The notes under the pieces are model-generated. The model saw only the letters and a list, made by a program, of their open reading frames with translations, ran no database searches and was not told where the DNA came from. The translations under genes were made by a program, and so were the position numbers. A DNA stretch of 55,465 bases from a virus: the IMG/VR virus record IMGVR_UViG_3300022827_000009, positions 1-55,465 of that record; one strand, 5' to 3'. This document shows positions 43,386-51,274 of this stretch, piece by piece. The first letter of the stretch is position 1, and each line of letters opens with the position of its first letter.

Positions 43386-44339
43386 ATGGTAGAATCTAAC
43401 GGCGAGCTGGAATACACAATAGACGACCCAGTCTCAATCCTTGCCGACTTAACCGAGCTTGGAATCGAAGAGATGGACAGGGGTGTCTGCGAAGATACGT
43501 TTGCTAACCGTAAGATCCTCCGGAAATCAAAACTCATCTGGGAGAACCTCTACTCAAACGACGGTAAGATAACCGGCCTGTTAAAAGTACGTTCAGCAGA
43601 ATCAACTCGCGAGCGCCGGATTCAATCCCTCGCTGAAAAGCGTCCAATACTTGTTACTCCCTCAGACAACAATTCAGATTACCTAACCGGCCTGGATCTA
43701 ATAGCTGAGGATGCCTCCGACTACCTCGCCCCACCGTGGGTAATAGGAGCCACCAGAAAATGGCTCAAGGAAGTAGAAGCAGGTGGACCGCCCACTGAAA
43801 AACGTCAACCGGTTCCAATGCCACACCGATGCAAAGTTATTAAGTTCGACGGGATCCGCTGTATGCTTTGGGGATCGGGACGTCTAGTAGATGACGGCAT
43901 GTGCAGAGTTCACCTTCGCACTTTAACTTCGAAGACTTCTGATGACATCGAACGGGCCCGCGATAAGTTAACCCAGGCTGCACCGTATGCTGTTGACAAA
44001 CTTGAAGAACTTATGTTGACCGCTGAATCTGAACCGGTCCAACTTAAAGCTGCAACCGAGATCCTCGACCGAGCTGGGGTTAGGGGCGGCGTGGAAATCG
44101 AAACCACCCTTAACATTGATCTGCGTCCAGCGGCTGATGTTATCCAAGAACGGTTGGCCCGTTTAACAAGCGGCGCGCTATCCGAATCGCTGCGTCTAGC
44201 AAACCAGGGAACGGACATCATTGATGCAGAAGTTGTTGAAGAGCCAAAGAAAGAAGAAGAAGAAGACCGGCCCGCAACTATTGACGAAGAATCAGAAGAG
44301 CGGCCTGCAGCAACTATTAACGCGACGGAAGAGAAGTAA
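43386..44339 (+). CDS. Terminase small subunit-like protein
   Basis: 317 residues. The segment ARDKLTQAAPYAVDKLEELM then LTAESEPVQLKAATEILDRAG (about 195-235) is typical of actinophage terminase small subunits, and an acidic tail (EEPKKEEEEDRP) follows. An N-terminal zinc-like Cys/His cluster (PHRCKVIKFDGIRCML... CRVHLRTL) is an addition. AAGGAC is the ribosome site. A large terminase subunit does not follow in the window, so the call is tentative. Confidence 0.6.
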   Translation: MVESNGELEYTIDDPVSILADLTELGIEEMDRGVCEDTFANRKILRKSKLIWENLYSNDGKITGLLKVRSAESTRERRIQSLAEKRPILVTPSDNNSDYLTGLDLIAEDASDYLAPPWVIGATRKWLKEVEAGGPPTEKRQPVPMPHRCKVIKFDGIRCMLWGSGRLVDDGMCRVHLRTLTSKTSDDIERARDKLTQAAPYAVDKLEELMLTAESEPVQLKAATEILDRAGVRGGVEIETTLNIDLRPAADVIQERLARLTSGALSESLRLANQGTDIIDAEVVEEPKKEEEEDRPATIDEESEERPAATINATEEK

Positions 44340-44342
44340 CGG

Positions 44343-44636
44343 ATGACCCTGGGTAGAGACTTCACTGAAATACTCAAGACGGCGCGCGATCATTACGAGA
44401 GCATAAAAGCTGACCTCCCGAATGCTAAAGACCGCGTCGAACATATTCGCTTAAGCTCCTTAGCTCAAGAAGCACAGAACTTGGTAACCGACCTTGCTAT
44501 CTTTGAGCTAGGGTTGGTTTATTCACACACCAATAACACCGATGCTTATATTGAAGAGCGCATTGCAGTTAACGTAGAAACGGGTGAGATCCTGGACCTT
44601 CCAGAGTTCAGGTCTCCATACAATCCACGTGCTTAA
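44343..44636 (+). CDS. Hypothetical protein
   Basis: 97 residues, helical, ending EERIAVNVETGEILDLPEFR. It lies 3 bases after the terminase-like gene and overlaps the next by 8 bases. Unrecognised; perhaps a packaging or structural helper by position. Confidence 0.55.
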   Translation: MTLGRDFTEILKTARDHYESIKADLPNAKDRVEHIRLSSLAQEAQNLVTDLAIFELGLVYSHTNNTDAYIEERIAVNVETGEILDLPEFRSPYNPRA

Positions 44637-45303
44637 AACAGAACTTGCACTCGAGGACATCAAGGCACTAGGATTTGATGTTGAAGAACTAGCGCCTCAA
44701 TTGTTTGTGATCAAGAACTTTATAACAGCAGCTGAGCTGGAATCTTTGTATGAAGAAGTAACTTCTTATTCGGAAGAAGACTGGGATCAGTTTTATTTAG
44801 CAGAGATGCGCATCCACGCTCTTGATAAGTTTGGCCGGGATGATTTAGAGAATATGCGCAGAGAAGGCCTGATTAAAATCACAAAAGGTTTTTACAACAA
44901 AGTAGCTCGGGTTCGAAACGATGAGCTGCGTTTCCGACTGGGTACCCGGCTCGAGTCTATTTACGAAATCTTAGATGAACCTCTGGAGGTCTCCGGCTTT
45001 GTGATCTTTCAACGTTTATATGAAGCTACTGAGCTGAAGTATCATTACGACCAACAGTCAGACAAGCTTGTTGCACACGCAGGCGTGCTTTATTTAAATG
45101 ATGATTACACCAAAGGTGAACTCTTCTTTCCGGGGTTGGGTATTAATGTAACTCCTGAGCCAGGATCTTTGGTGATCTTTCCAGGAACTAAAGATTTCGA
45201 GCATGGTGTTCGCCGCCTAGGTGCAGGTCCGGTTAGGTACGTCCTTCCCGCGTTCATTAAAAGTAAACACCCAGATGGATCCATGGCCGGTTGGGCAGAG
45301 TGA
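44629..45303 (+). CDS. 2OG-Fe(II) oxygenase
   Basis: 224 residues from GTG 44629, which gives a short overlap. H139-x-D141 (KYHYDQQSD), KGELFFPGLGINVTPEPGS, H192 (EHGVRRL) and R203 form the metal and cosubstrate site. It is far from the other oxygenases and sits in the packaging/virion-type block, so its target could be a virion or surface component. It overlaps the next gene by 4 bases. Confidence 0.8.
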   Translation: MLKTELALEDIKALGFDVEELAPQLFVIKNFITAAELESLYEEVTSYSEEDWDQFYLAEMRIHALDKFGRDDLENMRREGLIKITKGFYNKVARVRNDELRFRLGTRLESIYEILDEPLEVSGFVIFQRLYEATELKYHYDQQSDKLVAHAGVLYLNDDYTKGELFFPGLGINVTPEPGSLVIFPGTKDFEHGVRRLGAGPVRYVLPAFIKSKHPDGSMAGWAE

Positions 45304-45767
45304 GTGCTTCGTTAAAAGATGCGATCGCTAGTCAGGAAGTACTCTTCTTGCCGAACTTTTCATCAGCGCTCCCTGGGTGGCCGGTCTTCATAGATCAAAT
45401 CAATACTGCAAAGTTGCGCGGCGACGCAGATCAAAGAAGAAGTTATTACTGGCGAGCGCCGGTGCGGCCAGGTGATCCCCTTCATGCAAAGTTAGCCATC
45501 CTCCAGCAGGCACTTACTGCTGAACTTAATATGGACGTTCGTCCCATCAATGCATATGTCAACATTGCTGTTGGAGAAGAGATCTGGCCAGCGCACGGGG
45601 ATCCGGAAGATTCATTGTTCGTTCTTTGCGAGGGTTCAGTTACTTGGTTCCTGGATGACGCGGAGTACACTTTGCACCAAGGCGATGCGATCTTCTTCCC
45701 GTCGATGACCAACCATGAGGTTAGAGCTCTCACCCCTCGCGCTGCATTCATTTTTGCTGTAGGATAG
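45300..45767 (+). CDS. Cupin/JmjC-like 2OG oxygenase
   Basis: 155 residues from GTG 45300 (GTGA overlap). H99-x-D101 (PAHGDPEDS), H139 (TNHEV) and R147 (PRAAFIF), with YTLHQGDAIFFPS between, resemble a cupin-type 2OG oxygenase. It belongs with the preceding gene as a pair. Substrate unknown. A plain metal cupin is an alternative. Confidence 0.65.
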   Translation: MSASLKDAIASQEVLFLPNFSSALPGWPVFIDQINTAKLRGDADQRRSYYWRAPVRPGDPLHAKLAILQQALTAELNMDVRPINAYVNIAVGEEIWPAHGDPEDSLFVLCEGSVTWFLDDAEYTLHQGDAIFFPSMTNHEVRALTPRAAFIFAVG

Positions 45768-45771
45768 GTTT

Positions 45772-46614
45772 ATGTTTCGTAAACGTCCGAACCCAGGTGC
45801 TGCAGCTGCTCTTCTTGTGAAGACTGCGCAGAAGTACTTGGGTTACACATCAGACCTAGGTGGGAAAAATATCTTTGGCCAGAAAGTCGGATATGATTCT
45901 CAACCATGGGCCGGTTCATTCGTTGAAGTTTGCCTGAGGGAGGCCGGCCTGAGGGGCCCGTCATTTGTTTACACTCCAGCGGCGCTCGCTGATTATATTA
46001 GATCCGGTAACTTTTCACGAGAGCCGCGGCCTGGATCAATTGCTCTCTTCAACTTTTCATCAAACACTGGACATGCAGCGGACCCATTTGGGATGATGCA
46101 TTGCGGCGTGGTTACTGATATACGTGAGTTTGAATCAAGCGGCCGGTTCATAACCATCGAAGGCAACACTGAAGGCACAACAACTTTTAGTAAGCGGGAC
46201 GGCGTGCACCAAAAGGTTCGTTCAATCAATGACGTGGTCATCTTCTGTCACCCAGCAGCGGCTGGTACTTTTAACGGCTCGTTGCTTCGCCTCCTGGATC
46301 AGGGCCGCACCAAGTTTAACGGCGAGGATTTAGATGACATTGCTGCAGCGGCGAGCAATCCTAAACCTCTTGTGCTGAAGTCCGCCGTCAAGCACGGTGA
46401 CCGTAGTAAGAAGCTTGAGATCATACAGCTAGCGCTAGCAACAGTAACGGACCTGCGTGGAGCTGCATTAGGGACCTGGGATCCAGTTACATCAGCGGCG
46501 TGCTCAAGATATCAACGGACCATGGGCTATGTCGGGAAAGACGTTACTGGGTTACCCACTCTAACAACATTGAGACGGCTAGCTAAAGAGACAGGCCTGT
46601 TTACAGTTGATTGA
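45772..46614 (+). CDS. CHAP-like domain plus peptidoglycan-binding domain
   Basis: 280 residues. The layout of a CHAP amidase is visible: SQPWAGSFVEVCLREAG, then FGMMHCGVV (His) and TIEGNT (Glu-Asn). The usual catalytic Cys in PWCxxF is Ala here, so activity is doubtful unless a nearby Cys substitutes. The C-terminal 70 residues (LEIIQLALATVTD...VTSAACSRYQRTMGY) are a peptidoglycan-binding repeat. It may be a virion-borne wall-binding protein or tail lysin. Confidence 0.65.
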   Translation: MFRKRPNPGAAAALLVKTAQKYLGYTSDLGGKNIFGQKVGYDSQPWAGSFVEVCLREAGLRGPSFVYTPAALADYIRSGNFSREPRPGSIALFNFSSNTGHAADPFGMMHCGVVTDIREFESSGRFITIEGNTEGTTTFSKRDGVHQKVRSINDVVIFCHPAAAGTFNGSLLRLLDQGRTKFNGEDLDDIAAAASNPKPLVLKSAVKHGDRSKKLEIIQLALATVTDLRGAALGTWDPVTSAACSRYQRTMGYVGKDVTGLPTLTTLRRLAKETGLFTVD

Positions 46615-46789
46615 TGATCTGACTCAACGGCCTGGACATCAATACCCAGAGAGTGACGTCCCTGTGATGTTAACCGTCTACACCAAGTGCCCACAGAAAT
46701 GGATACTGGTAGACAGGGAGACGGGTCAGTCCTACGAAGGAAACAACCCAGGTAAATGGAACAAGCTTAAGGAGCACACCGATGACTAA
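46607..46789 (+). CDS. Small hypothetical protein
   Basis: 60 residues from TTG 46607, or 40 from ATG 46667. The core TKCPQKWILVDRETGQSYEG NNPGKW is a small W-rich sheet seen in other phage proteins. Overlaps both neighbours. Function unknown. Confidence 0.45.
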   Translation: MIDDLTQRPGHQYPESDVPVMLTVYTKCPQKWILVDRETGQSYEGNNPGKWNKLKEHTDD

Positions 46790-47120
46790 AGAATTTGATC
46801 TCAACAATTACCAGTACACTGAAGACCACATAACTTTTGACCAGTTCTTGGGGTACCGGCCGATCAAGAATCCATTTGCTCCTGAGGACGCAGCTTTTAG
46901 TGGAACCCTCTTTCTCCATCAGGATGAGGAGTGGCAGCATATTGTTTCATTGTCCGCGGCCAGCCTCTGGACTTTGTACGAAGAAGAAGGCGTGATCAAA
47001 ATCCGCAATGGATATCAAGTCAATGGCCGGCTCGGCTACTTTCACTGCGAGCAAATGCACAATGCCCATGGGACCATCATTGTTACAAGTGGCATCCCAA
47101 CAGCTGGGTTGACCCAGTAA
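46782..47120 (+). CDS. Hypothetical protein
   Basis: 112 residues with mixed strands and helices. No motif recognised. It overlaps the preceding stop by 8 bases and ends in a short CTGGGT/ACCCAG hairpin, near the end of the packaging block. Confidence 0.55.
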   Translation: MTKEFDLNNYQYTEDHITFDQFLGYRPIKNPFAPEDAAFSGTLFLHQDEEWQHIVSLSAASLWTLYEEEGVIKIRNGYQVNGRLGYFHCEQMHNAHGTIIVTSGIPTAGLTQ

Positions 47121-47502
47121 CTTTTAACGAAGAGTAAAAGGCCAGGCCAGGCCAGGCCAAAATTGGCCTACACTTTTCACGGCGCGTTAATCAAACCGGA
47201 TGACGGGCGCGGCTGTAAATACCTGCACCAACAAAACTAACGAACGCTATCTTTTTCACGGAGCGGCGTGCTAAGATATAGTTAAGATCCTGGGTAGGTG
47301 CAAGCTAGCTAACGTCATTGCGATGTGGCTATGAACTAGCTGCCCAGGGTCGTTCTTTCTTCCTGGATGACACACGGTTTTTACCTTCTAACGGAGCATG
47401 CAAAGAAGAGATCCGATCGCACTCCTCCAGCTTGTGCAGCTATAGTTGCGTTTTCTCCATCTGGGTGTTATAGTTCTACTAACACAACAAAGGGAGAGAT
47501 AC
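47121..47502 (+). other. Intergenic region with tandem repeat and structured RNA candidate
   Basis: Four AGGCC copies (47139-47158) lead into AGGCCAA-aa-TTGGCCT (47154-47169). TATAGT (47277-47282) precedes an extended fold: GATCCTGGG (47286-47294) pairs with CCCAGGGTC (47343-47351), enclosing CTAG/CTAG and CAT-tgcg-ATG stems, and is followed by a T-rich stretch. This may be a small structured RNA. No protein gene is credible here. Confidence 0.5.
47446..47474 (+). promoter_or_regulatory. Promoter TTGCGT-17-TATAGT
   Basis: -35 TTGCGT (47446-47451), 17 bp, extended -10 TGT-TATAGT (47469-47474). The leader ends in AAAGGGAGAG before ATG 47503. Confidence 0.7.
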
Positions 47503-47685
47503 ATGATAAAAGAATTCGTAAGCTGCGAACACAACCCGAAGCAGACAGTTACTGACGGGATCTATATCTGCACCTACTGCTTCAGGCAATTGCGACCTTG
47601 CGGCAGCTGCTACACAATTGAGCTGACCAACAACAGGACCAACTACGGCTGCTTCGACTGCGCTCCAGAAATGATGGTCGACTAG
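47503..47685 (+). CDS. Small zinc-ribbon protein
   Basis: 60 residues. CEHNPKQ, CTYCFRQLRPCGSCY and YGCFDCAPE supply seven Cys and a His in CxxC pairs, so a zinc ribbon or double zinc site is likely. It starts after AAAGGGAGAG. First gene of the right-hand block. Confidence 0.65.
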   Translation: MIKEFVSCEHNPKQTVTDGIYICTYCFRQLRPCGSCYTIELTNNRTNYGCFDCAPEMMVD

Positions 47686-47742
47686 ATGGTGCCCTGCCCC
47701 TGCGATGACTATAAGAAATTTAAATGCATGGACTGCAGATAA
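47686..47742 (+). CDS. 18-residue Cys4 peptide
   Basis: ATG 47686 directly follows the stop of the zinc-ribbon gene. It encodes MVPCPCDDYKKFKCMDCR, with CxC and CxxC spaced as in a small zinc knuckle. No ribosome site of its own; coupled translation would be needed. Tentative. Confidence 0.4.
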   Translation: MVPCPCDDYKKFKCMDCR

Positions 47743-47794
47743 CTGCGGGGGTTTTCCTTTTTCCGACACGATAAAAATTAGTTTGCAAATGTGC

Positions 47795-47823
47795 TTGCTA
47801 TTTTTGCAGGGAGATGCTATACT
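47795..47823 (+). promoter_or_regulatory. Promoter TTGCTA-17-TATACT
   Basis: -35 TTGCTA (47795-47800), 17 bp, extended -10 TGC-TATACT (47818-47823). GAAAGGGAC is the ribosome site of ATG 47851. Confidence 0.75.
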
Positions 47824-47850
47824 ATCTACACGAACGATGAAAGGGACAAA

Positions 47851-48084
47851 ATGCAAGAGCGAGTTACTTGGGTTGATTACAGTTGGAAAGACTCAGAGGT
47901 ACCTGGAGACACAAAGGCACAAGTTGTGATTCTGAACGACAGCAACAAGTATGAGCAGATGTCTGCGGACGAGACCTTCGATGAGCGTATCTGGTTCTAC
48001 TTCCAAGACGAAGCAGAGTTTCAGCGTGCCTTTGATACAAGCAATGACGAGTTTGAGTTTGTAATTACCAGAGAGGAAAACTAA
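47851..48084 (+). CDS. Small acidic protein
   Basis: 77 residues from ATG 47851; the in-frame ATG at 47791 precedes the promoter. Acidic, alternating strands (RIWFYFQDEAEFQRAF). Similar small acidic proteins are frequent early genes. Function unknown. Coupled to the next gene (TAATG). Confidence 0.55.
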   Translation: MQERVTWVDYSWKDSEVPGDTKAQVVILNDSNKYEQMSADETFDERIWFYFQDEAEFQRAFDTSNDEFEFVITREEN

Positions 48085-48275
48085 TGAGCAAGGTTATTAG
48101 AGCAAGCATTGTTTTTGAATACTTGGTGGATGGGGATGAAGTCCTAAGTGAACTTACACCCGAAGAACAAATTGAGTATGTCAAAGAAAATGTCGTAGAA
48201 GACATAATGTCTATGGGTTTTGGGAATTCTGATTCCTTACTAGCCGCAATTGAAATCAAAGTGCTAGAGGCATAG
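48084..48275 (+). CDS. Small acidic protein
   Basis: 63 residues: beta strand (VIRASIVFEYLVDGDE) then helix. Coupled to the previous gene by TAATG. Unrecognised. Confidence 0.55.
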   Translation: MSKVIRASIVFEYLVDGDEVLSELTPEEQIEYVKENVVEDIMSMGFGNSDSLLAAIEIKVLEA

Positions 48276-48322
48276 AAAACTAGTTAGAGAGGGTAAAAAT
48301 GAACGCGCGCCTAGTAAATCGC

Positions 48323-48351
48323 TTGACTAATTAGCGGCTTGCTGCTACTGT
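48323..48351 (+). promoter_or_regulatory. Promoter TTGACT-17-TACTGT
   Basis: -35 TTGACT (48323-48328), 17 bp, -10 TACTGT (48346-48351) with TGC before it. GAAAGGGAG leads ATG 48380. Confidence 0.75.
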
Positions 48352-48379
48352 TGAACTACTAACGAAAGGGAGAAACAAA

Positions 48380-48865
48380 ATGGGATTAGACATGACATTA
48401 TCAGGCAAGCGCTATGTCCGAGGATATGAAGGCTCACCAGAGTCTGAGCAAAAGCTTTACAAAGATACTATGGAGTCACTAGGCCTGACCGGCTTGGGTG
48501 AAGGAACTCATATGTATGTGACGTTCACCGCTATGGACTGGCGTAAATGTTCCGCTGTCCACAACTGGTTCGTTGTAAATGTCCAGGACGGCGAGGACGA
48601 TTGCGGTAGTTACGGAGTGAGCCGTGAGCAAATCGGCGAGCTGATAGACCTATGCGAACGGGTTGCCAAGTCTGGAGACCCAGAGTATGCAGAGGAACAC
48701 TTACCGACGTCTATGGGCTCCTTCTTTGGGTCGACGGAGTATGACGAGTATTACTTCGAACAAATTGACGAGACGGCGAGACGGCTTGCAGAGATACTCA
48801 CACAGCTACCTGAGACCCCAGACTTCTTCACAAACGTCAGACTTGAGTATTCCTCTAGCTGGTAA
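48380..48865 (+). CDS. Conserved phage protein (GLDM family)
   Basis: 161 residues. The start MGLDMTLSGKRYVRGYE and the later WRKCSAVHNWFVVNVQDGED match a conserved phage/prophage family of unknown function (GLDMYL...W.Kan.IH.WF). It has its own promoter and a strong ribosome site. Confidence 0.7.
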   Translation: MGLDMTLSGKRYVRGYEGSPESEQKLYKDTMESLGLTGLGEGTHMYVTFTAMDWRKCSAVHNWFVVNVQDGEDDCGSYGVSREQIGELIDLCERVAKSGDPEYAEEHLPTSMGSFFGSTEYDEYYFEQIDETARRLAEILTQLPETPDFFTNVRLEYSSSW

Positions 48866-48922
48866 TAACGGCGTGCAGTTCTTGCGGCGAGCGCCGTCCA
48901 AATAACAGGACGGCGTGCGCTG

Positions 48923-48928
48923 TATCCT
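48923..48928 (+). promoter_or_regulatory. -10 TATCCT, leaderless
   Basis: TATCCT, atactg, ATG at 48935. It is one of the few leaderless starts in the right-hand block. Confidence 0.5.
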
Positions 48929-48934
48929 ATACTG

Positions 48935-49231
48935 ATGCGCTCACTAGAAGTCCACGTATTTGAAATTGAGACCGATCTCGATCACGCTCTGCGTTCAGGG
49001 ATTGCGTTGCCAGAGCAGTTAGCAATGACGGAGTGTCGCGAATGCGATCTAACTACTGGGATCTGCGATGGAGACTTTGAACCGTTCGTTGTAGTGATTG
49101 ACGAAAATGATCAAGACTGGATCCTCTGCACCGATTGCGCCAGCGCAATATTGGACTATGTCGATACCTACTTCCCTCCAGTGACTCGAAGTCACTTTGT
49201 TGTGGATGATGAAGAGTACGAACCACTCTAA
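48935..49231 (+). CDS. Small acidic protein with two CxxC
   Basis: 98 residues. TECRECDLTTGICDGD and ILCTDCASAILDYVD supply two CxxC pairs. The rest is acidic. Probably zinc-binding. Function unknown. Confidence 0.55.
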   Translation: MRSLEVHVFEIETDLDHALRSGIALPEQLAMTECRECDLTTGICDGDFEPFVVVIDENDQDWILCTDCASAILDYVDTYFPPVTRSHFVVDDEEYEPL

Positions 49232-49366
49232 GTATTCATTTTTTCTGGCTTTCTCTCTTCTTTGTTATTTGCTACTGTTTAGTTAGCAACAAATGAAAGC
49301 TAACTACCAATAAATGAAAGAGAACCAATTTCCAAAAAATAGGTTACTTTTTCCTTGCAAGTGTGC
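49232..49366 (+). other. Intergenic region with T-rich word and inverted repeat
   Basis: GTATTCATTTTTTCT (49232-49246) also occurs at 50495 and 54585. TGC-TACTGT lies at 49270-49278. TAGTTAGC (49280-49287) pairs with GCTAACTA (49299-49306), and AAATGAAAG appears twice. It looks like promoter and operator DNA. Confidence 0.45.
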
Positions 49367-49372
49367 TACTGT
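49344..49372 (+). promoter_or_regulatory. Promoter TTACTT-17-TACTGT
   Basis: TTACTT (49344-49349), 17 bp, TGC-TACTGT (49367-49372). AAAGGAGAGAG leads ATG 49400. Confidence 0.6.
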
Positions 49373-49399
49373 TGACTCAACACCAAAAAAGGAGAGAGA

Positions 49400-49681
49400 A
49401 TGACAAAAAGGATTTACTGGGCAGACATCATAGTTTGCGAGGACCAACTGTTTGAAAACCTAGACGCATTAGTTGCCGTAGCAACTGAAACACCAGTGGT
49501 TTTTCTAGGTTCGTGGCACACAGACAACATTCTCGTTAGCGCCGAAATCAGAGATGGTTTAGAGCTAACTTGGACAGAGCTTGACTGTGACGAAAACGAC
49601 AACGACATACGAGTTCTCAAAATTGAGTCTTTCACCTACAGCGTTTCTACAGAGATGGCAGTTCTAGTAGGGAGCGACTAA
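49400..49681 (+). CDS. Small hypothetical protein
   Basis: 93 residues, acidic, beta-rich (PVVFLGSWHTDNILVSAEIR). Unrecognised. It overlaps the next gene by one base (TAATG). Confidence 0.55.
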   Translation: MTKRIYWADIIVCEDQLFENLDALVAVATETPVVFLGSWHTDNILVSAEIRDGLELTWTELDCDENDNDIRVLKIESFTYSVSTEMAVLVGSD

Positions 49682-50445
49682 TGCCGAACTGGGTATCGAA
49701 CAGCGTTAGGGTTACAGGACTCGAAGCCGAGGTTCAGAGATTCATAGGGCAGGCAAAAGCTATGCCAAATACTTTTGTTGAGACAGACGAGGACAAGTGG
49801 GATTCCGAACTCTCATTCGCCAACTTTATTGCGCCACCACAGGAAAGCATTGACTCGGGAGAATACCACGAAACCAAAGGCTGGGTTGGGGGCAAGGAGT
49901 CTGGCAACTCAGAGAATAATTGGTATAACTTCAACAGCCGAGAGTGGAACACCAAGTGGGACGCTGGCGAGGTTTCTCTAACAGCCGAAGCAGCAAGCGC
50001 CGACTTCGAATTTCACACACCTTGGTCGCCACCAGAGCCAGTTTTCAGATCTATGGTTGAGCAGTTTCCTGAGCTACAGTTCGCCATTTCATACGAGGAA
50101 GAGCAAGGCTGGGGTGGAGAGTTGGTCGGTGCAAAAGGCGAGCTGGCTATTGTCGAGGAATACGACATTCCAGATTCTCACGCCGACTATGTTGGTCGTG
50201 ACAGAGAAGATAGTTGCGCCTGTTCTTGGGCAGAGGATAAGGACGATTGGTATGACGATTGCCCGAACAAACGAGAAATCTTTGTTCAAGTTACAAAGGT
50301 GTATCGTCTTAGTTCGAGCGACCCAACAGAAGCGAGAGCCGAATACTTAGAAATTGAAATGGGCGAAAAGAAATTGCCTGTCGAAGAATCTGACTTGGGT
50401 TCGTTTGTTCTCGTAGACGAAGATGGTAAGCCGCTACAAGACTAA
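49681..50445 (+). CDS. Api92/YubB-like (DUF1281-type) protein
   Basis: 254 residues starting MPNWVSNSVRVTG, with NFIAPPQE, NWYNFNSREWNTKWDA and FHTPWSPPEPVF. These are signatures of the Api92/YubB ferredoxin-fold family carried by phages and plasmids. The biochemical role is unknown. It carries an acidic Cys insertion (CACSWAEDKDDWYDDC). Confidence 0.75.
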   Translation: MPNWVSNSVRVTGLEAEVQRFIGQAKAMPNTFVETDEDKWDSELSFANFIAPPQESIDSGEYHETKGWVGGKESGNSENNWYNFNSREWNTKWDAGEVSLTAEAASADFEFHTPWSPPEPVFRSMVEQFPELQFAISYEEEQGWGGELVGAKGELAIVEEYDIPDSHADYVGRDREDSCACSWAEDKDDWYDDCPNKREIFVQVTKVYRLSSSDPTEARAEYLEIEMGEKKLPVEESDLGSFVLVDEDGKPLQD

Positions 50446-50457
50446 TCACAAAGATTG

Positions 50458-50482
50458 ACCTCACTTCGGTGGGGTTTCTCTT
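50458..50482 (+). terminator. Intrinsic terminator
   Basis: ACCTCAC-ttcg-GTGGGGT stem-loop (50458-50475) with one G-U pair, then TTCTCTTTT. Confidence 0.85.
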
Positions 50483-50558
50483 TTGCCTAAAGTTGTATTC
50501 ATTTTTTCTTGCAGGTTTTTGCCGTTACCAAACTGTTACCAAACTTTTCACGAAACAT

Positions 50559-50587
50559 TTGACATTCCCTCTTTTCTGTGGTTGTAT
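50559..50587 (+). promoter_or_regulatory. Promoter TTGACA-17-TTGTAT
   Basis: Consensus -35 TTGACA (50559-50564), 17 bp, weak -10 TTGTAT (50582-50587). GAAAGGGGA leads ATG 50636. Confidence 0.6.
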
Positions 50588-50635
50588 TTACCTATCGCCA
50601 AAAGGTGAGAGACACGAAACGAAAGGGGAAGTCAA

Positions 50636-51274
50636 ATGACTTCATTAGCAGTAACAGCAGTAGCACCTAAGATTATTGGCAAGGCAGTCTACCTAGAGTT
50701 GGTAGTAAACCCTGCACTCACTCCCGACCAGCAGAGAACTGTTTGCGGTTGGCATGGGGCAGCAAGTAGCACGAAACAGATGATTATCTTTCCTCAGTAT
50801 CAGGACGATACTGGCAAAATTATGCAGTCAGTTGTAATGACCAGAACTGTCTCAGAACACTCGCCTAGAGCGCAGTGGGATACCAGCTACACCAGAGGCT
50901 TCGCCAAGTTGGACGAACCAGACATGGAAGTCGTTAGTGGACACCACTCGGACTACACAAATGTAGAGCATTACTCGAAAGAGGAATTTGACGAGCTTCC
51001 AATACTCCAACAAGTAGCGTCCAGACAGCGCACTTTGGCGCTAACTTTGAAGCGTGAACTACTCGGCACAGCTTATGGCGAAGTCATAAAAGATGAGCCT
51101 GAGAGTTCCGTAGTCCAAGCTTGGGTAGTTCGTGACGATACTCCACTTGCCGTTGAGATTACCAACGAGGACATGGCACTTTTGCATGACGAAAGCAAGA
51201 CACCTCAAGCAGTTATTCGCCGAATAAATAAAGTTCGTGAATCAGTCTTGACATTTCCAAACAAACTGGCATAA
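50636..51274 (+). CDS. Hypothetical protein
   Basis: 212 residues with mixed structure. No motif recognised. It begins after a strong ribosome site and precedes the MoxR-VWA pair, whose promoter lies in its 3' end. It could be a partner of that system by position only. Confidence 0.55.
   Translation: MTSLAVTAVAPKIIGKAVYLELVVNPALTPDQQRTVCGWHGAASSTKQMIIFPQYQDDTGKIMQSVVMTRTVSEHSPRAQWDTSYTRGFAKLDEPDMEVVSGHHSDYTNVEHYSKEEFDELPILQQVASRQRTLALTLKRELLGTAYGEVIKDEPESSVVQAWVVRDDTPLAVEITNEDMALLHDESKTPQAVIRRINKVRESVLTFPNKLA

Larger units (their letters stand above)
50446..50635 (+). other. Terminator and promoter region
   Basis: Holds the terminator at 50458, a 21-bp T-rich word (50493-50513) repeated exactly at 54583-54603, and a duplicated GTTACCAAAC-type word near 50524-50545. 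The promoter at 50559 follows. Confidence 0.5.

Noticed and set aside
43217-43399. 60-codon frame overlapping the terminase-like start
   Set aside because: Although a TACAAT-N6-ATG exists at 43220-43234, the product has unconvincing composition and the region forms a stem; kept only as a leader annotation.
47686-47760. Intrinsic terminator after the Cys4 peptide
   Set aside because: The GCAG/CTGC stem is only four base pairs and is not followed directly by a U-run.
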